From UBA1731 sp963626295 (GTDB taxonomy: Bacteria; Verrucomicrobiota; Kiritimatiellia; RFP12; UBA1067), in assembly GCA_963626295.1 (NCBI GenBank), contig CAVFWS010000112.1, positions 1 through 5,873 of the forward strand: a stretch of DNA of 5,873 bases, in the 5' to 3' direction. Position 1 is the first letter of the stretch; each line of letters starts with the position of its first letter. Positions 4,206-5,873 of the stretch are shown here, piece after piece. A program made the position numbers and the translations under genes. The notes beneath the pieces are model-generated. The model saw only the letters and a program-made list of their open reading frames with translations, did not search any database and was not told the DNA's origin.

Positions 4206-5177
4206 TCAAAGTGCAAAAGCCTTCAGGATCGCTTCTGAGCATGGCGTCGCCAATCCCTCCCCCCGAGAAAGCATCACAATGGACTTGAGCGAGATGTAAA
4301 CATCTGCCTGAATGTATCGACGTGAGAAATCAAGTCCGCCATTGGCTAAGATCGGAGAGGGTGTACCCTTGAAAGCCGGAATCGAACGGATCTTCAGAGT
4401 CAATGAATGCGCATCGTGCGACTCGTAATATTCCAGGAATGGCATCAGGAACGCTCCCTTGGACGCAGCAAGCGCCCTAAGTTCCGAATCAAGGCTTATG
4501 GCATATTCACTCGCTACATCGTCCCATTCCTCGTAGAACAAGGGCATGCGTTTAAATGGGCCATCTTGTTCTATTTTCCTACGGAGAGACATCAATCGCG
4601 CCGGATGAATGACTGGATTTGAATTCGCCAAGGCCGCTTCATAGAAATTATCAAGGAGCCGAGTCGGTGTGCCAAACGACATTTCGAACAACCGACGCCA
4701 GCGTTCAGGATCGTCAACATTACGATGCGCCAAGAACAACGCTTTACGGTAACCTGTGATGCCGCCCAACTTGTATGGGCATTTCGTGCGTGCGATAAAG
4801 GGAACTCGCTGAAAGCCAAGGGCCGGCCATTGTGCCCCCAGGACTTCCTCCGCTATAAAGAAGAACCCATCCGCCGAAAATACGGACGCAATCGGCGTTC
4901 CCGACAAGAGATATGGCGTCAGGGCTACAAGTTTGTCCTTGATGACATGCCCTGGCAGACAAAGATAAACAAACTCGCAGTCGGCCGCCACTCTGGGATC
5001 TTCAGTGATTCGGGCAAGATGTCCAAAGAAGGTCTGACCATTACAATCCTCAACCGCAACATCAAGCGACCACTTCTCAGGGTTTGATGTATAGAGAGTA
5101 ACGTCAAGCCCCACCGCAGCCATTCGAGCCGCACAGGCCAGGCCAAGATTCCCCCCTCCAACTATGGTTACACGCAT
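4206..5177 (-). CDS. Octopine/opine dehydrogenase-like oxidoreductase
   Basis: The 323-residue product has an N-terminal dinucleotide-binding Rossmann fold (MRVTIVGGGNLGLACA, G7-x-G-x2-G) and a C-terminal alpha-helical domain of the octopine/nopaline dehydrogenase type. Opine dehydrogenases reductively join the amino group of an amino acid to a 2-oxo acid with NAD(P)H. Diagnostic segments are ANSNPVIHPARLM (184-196), whose H191 corresponds to the catalytic histidine, and RRYIQADVYISL (286-297), whose D292 corresponds to the partner aspartate (E-D-V-P-Y-G-L in typical members). GEGLATPCSEAIL near the end matches the family's final G-V-x-T-P helix. Ketopantoate reductase-like or glycerol-phosphate dehydrogenase-like activity is less likely because of these motifs. 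It opens the operon. A plausible role is to make an N-(carboxyalkyl) amino acid that is attached to the glycan. ATG 5177 begins the Rossmann strand directly; only a weak AGG lies 6 nt upstream. The substrate is unknown. Confidence 0.78.
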   Translation of the reverse strand: MRVTIVGGGNLGLACAARMAAVGLDVTLYTSNPEKWSLDVAVEDCNGQTFFGHLARITEDPRVAADCEFVYLCLPGHVIKDKLVALTPYLLSGTPIASVFSADGFFFIAEEVLGAQWPALGFQRVPFIARTKCPYKLGGITGYRKALFLAHRNVDDPERWRRLFEMSFGTPTRLLDNFYEAALANSNPVIHPARLMSLRRKIEQDGPFKRMPLFYEEWDDVASEYAISLDSELRALAASKGAFLMPFLEYYESHDAHSLTLKIRSIPAFKGTPSPILANGGLDFSRRYIQADVYISLKSIVMLSRGEGLATPCSEAILKAFAL

Positions 5178-5198
5178 TCCTAACCTATTCTGCGAGTC

Positions 5199-5230
5199 TT
5201 TTCGTCAATGGGGTCCCCCATTGCAGAAAA
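5199..5230. promoter_or_regulatory. Long palindrome upstream of the operon
   Basis: TTTTC (5199-5203), CAATGGGG (5206-5213), CCCCATTG (5216-5223) and GAAAA (5226-5230) form a nested symmetrical structure. It has 8 plus 5 perfect pairs, a 2-nt centre and 2-nt unpaired steps. It lies 22 nt before the start of the opine dehydrogenase gene. The T-tract precedes the stem and the A-tract follows it, so on neither strand does the stem run into Us; this is the wrong arrangement for an intrinsic terminator. A regulator-binding operator or a leader hairpin fits better. A -35-like TTGACG (minus strand, 5208-5203) overlaps one arm, but no good -10 follows. The remainder of 5178-5277 holds only a weak CGCCG/CGGCG stem at 5248-5266. 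Confidence 0.45.
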
Positions 5231-5277
5231 AATGTTGATAAGTCACTCGCCGTCATGAAGGCGGCGCGTATTCAGCT

Positions 5278-5873
5278 TCATCCATCTGGAAAAACCTCCT
5301 CCAGCCGCACCAGCTCGCGACCCCTGAACTCGTAGCAGAGGAAGTGGACGGGCGTGCCGGCGGCGAGCGCAGGGAGGTTCGGGTCTGCCGCGTAGGCCTT
5401 CAGCTGCGCGACGGCCTCCGCGTGCTTCGCCGCGACCTCGGCGTCCGAGGCGTCCGCCTTCGAGTGCTTGAGCTCGACCACGTAGCTGTGGCTCGGCGTC
5501 GCCGGGCCCGCGTGAGGGTCGGGGAAGAGCGCGTAGTCCGAGAAGCCGCACGGATGCGCGAACTCGGGGCGCACCACGTAGCTGCTGTTCATCGTCAGGT
5601 AGGCGCGGATAAAGCCGTTGATCCGCGCCTCGCCGCCGATGCCGTCGCGGACGGAACCCGAGACGCGATACTTCTCCGCGAGATACGCGAAAAGCGGACG
5701 CCAGTCGCCGTCGCGCGCAAGGCCGCGGAAGAGGCGGTTGAACTCGGTGGCGTCAACGTGGTCGGCATCCCGCGCGTAGACGCTTCGCATGTACTCGAAG
5801 ATCTGGCGGCGGACGCATTCGTTCGGGACGCGGTAGTAGGTCTCGTTGAAGTCGACGCGCCCCATCGTGACGA
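5278..5873 (-). CDS. AAA-ATPase/PD-(D/E)XK (PDDEXK_9, DUF1703-type) protein, 3' part
   Basis: The frame is open to the right edge and ends at TGA (5278-5280), giving about 197 C-terminal residues. An ATG at 5863-5865 is probably internal, since the frame continues upstream and the family is usually about 500 residues long, with an N-terminal AAA-ATPase-like domain. Counting from that ATG, NETYYRVPNECVRRQIFEYM (7-26) matches the family's P-N-x-E-V-R linker. The nuclease-like core shows E79, E101, GFSDY (D110) and VVELKHSK (E131, K133), then AVAQLKAYA (149-159, with Q154), which together fit a PD-(D/E)XK active site. The family is widespread and often multicopy in gut Bacteroidota and relatives, but its role is unknown. 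GC is clearly higher than in the operon (44 of 60 at 5341-5400 against 32 of 60 at 4321-4380). It runs in the same direction as the operon, 100 nt upstream. Confidence 0.8.
   Translation of the reverse strand, partial: VTMGRVDFNETYYRVPNECVRRQIFEYMRSVYARDADHVDATEFNRLFRGLARDGDWRPLFAYLAEKYRVSGSVRDGIGGEARINGFIRAYLTMNSSYVVRPEFAHPCGFSDYALFPDPHAGPATPSHSYVVELKHSKADASDAEVAAKHAEAVAQLKAYAADPNLPALAAGTPVHFLCYEFRGRELVRLEEVFPDG

Noticed and set aside
5178..5208. Sigma-70 type promoter with TTGACG as -35
   Set aside because: With usual spacing the -10 candidates (TAGGTT, GGTTAG) match poorly and would give an almost leaderless start; not firm enough to annotate.
5199..5230. Palindrome as an intrinsic terminator for the 5278-5873 gene
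   Set aside because: On the minus strand the T-tract comes before the stem and GAAAAG-like sequence after it; the order is wrong for Rho-independent termination.
5248..5266. CGCCG/CGGCG hairpin as terminator of the right-flank gene
   Set aside because: On the minus strand only five pairs form before a mismatch, and the run of T lies about 14 nt away from the stem.

Overview
The window looks like a bacterial chromosome fragment carrying a short surface-glycan decoration operon. Six genes run leftward on the minus strand between about 5177 and 337. They are flanked by the end of a rightward PIN-domain gene (1-165) and by the 3' part of a leftward AAA-ATPase/PD-(D/E)XK-family gene (5278 to the right edge). 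Moderate-to-high GC and Shine-Dalgarno starts (one perfect AGGAGG) are clear. The combination of PDDEXK_9-type protein, PIN domain and glycan genes would fit a gut or rumen bacterium of the Verrucomicrobiota/Kiritimatiellota/Lentisphaerota kind, but this taxonomic guess is weak.

Transcription order of the operon: (1) an octopine/opine dehydrogenase-like NAD(P) oxidoreductase (5177-4206); (2) a WbbJ/maltose-acetyltransferase-type hexapeptide-repeat acyltransferase (4165-3611); (3) a DUF1796 papain-like putative cysteine peptidase (3609-2845); (4) a CatB/XAT-type hexapeptide acyltransferase with an unusual C-terminal extension (2834-1956); (5) a second WbbJ-type acyltransferase, paralogous to gene 2 (2004-1444); (6) a GT4-family glycosyltransferase (1425-337). 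The junctions are tight: gaps of 40, 1 and 10 nt, a 49-nt overlap, and an 18-nt gap. This suggests one transcript with translational coupling. The likely joint role is to build or decorate a surface polysaccharide. One sugar transferase and three acyltransferases are present, and the opine dehydrogenase may make an N-(carboxyalkyl) amino acid substituent. That joint role is inference.

The most interesting DNA-level signal is inside the glycosyltransferase gene. A segment of 162 nt (54 codons, in frame) made of degenerate CGATTT-type tandem repeats, a TGTAGAAG motif and inverted repeats sits in the linker between the two Rossmann domains. It is bounded by a 7-bp direct repeat (GGGAGGG). Removing it reconstructs a normal-looking GT4 linker. 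A second copy of its 38-bp TGTAGAAG motif lies just outside the gene's stop codon, so this appears to be a dispersed repeat that has been captured as protein-coding sequence.

Intergenic space is small. Positions 166-336 hold an open extension of the PIN frame and one repeat copy. Positions 5178-5277 hold a long palindrome upstream of the operon. I see no tRNA, rRNA, CRISPR array, complete insertion sequence or convincing intrinsic terminator.
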